A stretch of DNA of 6,110 nt, from positions 1 to 6,110 of the forward strand of contig CAILKS010000040.1 of the NCBI GenBank assembly GCA_903834855.1. Reading direction: 5' to 3'. Position numbers and translations under genes: made by a program. The DNA is from an uncultured bacterium (GTDB lineage Bacteria > Patescibacteriota > Minisyncoccia > Phycocordibacterales > UBA5272). The notes below the pieces were generated by a model. That model was given only the letters and a program-made list of their open reading frames with translations. It ran no database searches and was not told the DNA's origin. Of the stretch, positions 5,482 through 6,110 are shown one piece after another. Position 1 is the stretch's first letter. The number at the start of each line of letters is the position of its first letter.

Positions 5482-6110
5482 TTATCTACCCGTAACAGAA
5501 GCATGGAAATGTCTTGTTGTAGTTAGTCCTCCGTCACAACCCGGGGCTTCATCCCAAAAAACAATACCAGCAAAACCATATTTAATATTACAAGGAGCGA
5601 CATTACCAATAGGTAGGACATTATTAGCTGTATTTGAAAAGAAAGTTGTGAGTTGAGGTGTTAAAGAGATATCAACAGCAGCACCTGTTGGGTGATTAGA
5701 AGTTGCTGAGTGTCCAGCAGCCTCTGTCCCCCCTGTTATTTGAACATCACAAGAACATTTTGATTTTAATTGAAGTACGGCATTAACTATATTTGTTTGC
5801 ATACCAGCCACACTTGTACAATTTGTGGATGAAGGGGTCGCACAAGCTGCTTTATTTATAGTCACCCCAGCTTGAGTAAACTGTGAACGAAGAGCAGACT
5901 CTGTTGTGCCAGTAAGAGTTCCTACAGGCGTCTGAGGAGAAGCTGTACTTACAGTGGTTGATGTTTTTATTTTGCTAAAATCCACAGTCCCCTTCACCAC
6001 ATCTGGATTAACAGCTAAGAACAAAAGAACAAGAGAGAAAGACATAAGCAAAGCAAACAAAGAAGAAGTAATAATCTTATTAGCTGTAGTAATCTTAGCC
6101 TCATTATCAC
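5482..6110 (-). CDS. Pilin-like membrane module fused to an M15-type zinc peptidase domain (5' end outside window)
   Basis: The frame is open to the window edge, so the start is missing; 208 residues are visible. The first 47 (from DNEAKITTANK to DFSKI) are identical to residues 68-114 of the transglycosylase fusion and include its second hydrophobic helix. A Ser/Thr-rich linker follows. The C-terminal domain resembles M15 D-Ala-D-Ala peptidases, which cut peptidoglycan peptide stems: ITGGTEAAGHSATSNHPTGAAVDIS contains the SxHxxGxAxD zinc motif (His139 and Asp146 of the visible part), and RHFH near the end (His200/His202) supplies the remaining ligand. The acidic residue usually three before that last histidine is not there (Thr or Arg instead); Glu187 in FWDEAPG is a possible substitute. 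It has six cysteines, all after the membrane helix. It is the first visible gene of the minus-strand cluster, with the propeller gene 63 bases downstream. Confidence 0.8.
   Translation of the reverse strand, partial: DNEAKITTANKIITSSLFALLMSFSLVLLFLAVNPDVVKGTVDFSKIKTSTTVSTASPQTPVGTLTGTTESALRSQFTQAGVTINKAACATPSSTNCTSVAGMQTNIVNAVLQLKSKCSCDVQITGGTEAAGHSATSNHPTGAAVDISLTPQLTTFFSNTANNVLPIGNVAPCNIKYGFAGIVFWDEAPGCDGGLTTTRHFHASVTGR
5975..6110. repeat. Long direct repeat, copy B, running off the window edge
   Basis: This is the second copy of the 136-base repeat at 3751-3886. The match is still perfect at the last base of the window, so the true repeat is longer, probably covering the first helix and N-terminus as well. 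The copies are 2,224 bases apart and flank the whole propeller gene. Confidence 0.95.

Noticed and set aside
5482..6060. Treating the peptidase gene as a complete gene starting at a TTG at 6060
   Set aside because: The frame stays open to the window edge and keeps matching the transglycosylase fusion residue for residue, so the start lies outside.
311..6110. UGA recoding as in some candidate phyla (SR1/Gracilibacteria)
   Set aside because: All genes read through and end correctly with the standard code; no in-frame UGA is needed.

Overview
The window looks like chromosomal DNA from a small-genome, AT-rich bacterium, most likely Patescibacteria (candidate phyla radiation, perhaps Parcubacteria-like). 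Reasons: a compact YidC without a large periplasmic domain, a short RnpA, repeated AT-rich intergenic palindromes, no recognisable Shine-Dalgarno sequences, and membrane proteins with a two-helix T4SS-pilin-like module. This assignment is inference; no rRNA gene or other decisive marker is present. The standard code fits, since all reading frames end cleanly and none needs UGA to be recoded.

Layout. Bases 1-310 are mostly non-coding: a possible 3' end of a plus-strand gene (to 55), an AT-rich palindromic stretch (about 49-120), several DnaA-box-like sites including a perfect TTATCCACA at 179-187 (a candidate replication origin), and a strong hairpin that should terminate dnaA. dnaA lies on the minus strand (311-1648). 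After a 234-base divergent intergenic region carrying two inverted repeats and two promoters, the plus strand holds rpmH, rnpA and yidC. This is the classic head-to-head dnaA/rpmH junction, but without dnaN beside dnaA, yidD between rnpA and yidC, or jag/mnmE after yidC.

The right half (3105-6110) is a minus-strand cluster that converges on yidC, with the two stop codons sharing a TTAA palindrome. In transcription order it encodes (i) a pilin-like membrane module joined to an M15-type zinc peptidase domain, cut off by the window edge; (ii) a membrane-anchored protein that looks like a beta-propeller; and (iii) the same pilin-like module joined to a lytic transglycosylase domain with 14 cysteines. 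The visible 47 residues of the shared module are identical in (i) and (iii), and 135 of 136 bases match at DNA level, while the catalytic ends are unrelated. I read this as a modular set of surface-anchored peptidoglycan-cutting enzymes, possibly linked to a type IV secretion or pilus-like machine.

Expression signals are unusual. rpmH, the propeller gene and dnaA each have a good -10 box only 6-9 bases before the ATG, which suggests leaderless mRNAs. The downstream genes yidC and the transglycosylase gene share the 12-mer AATAAAAATATG at their starts instead of a Shine-Dalgarno sequence.
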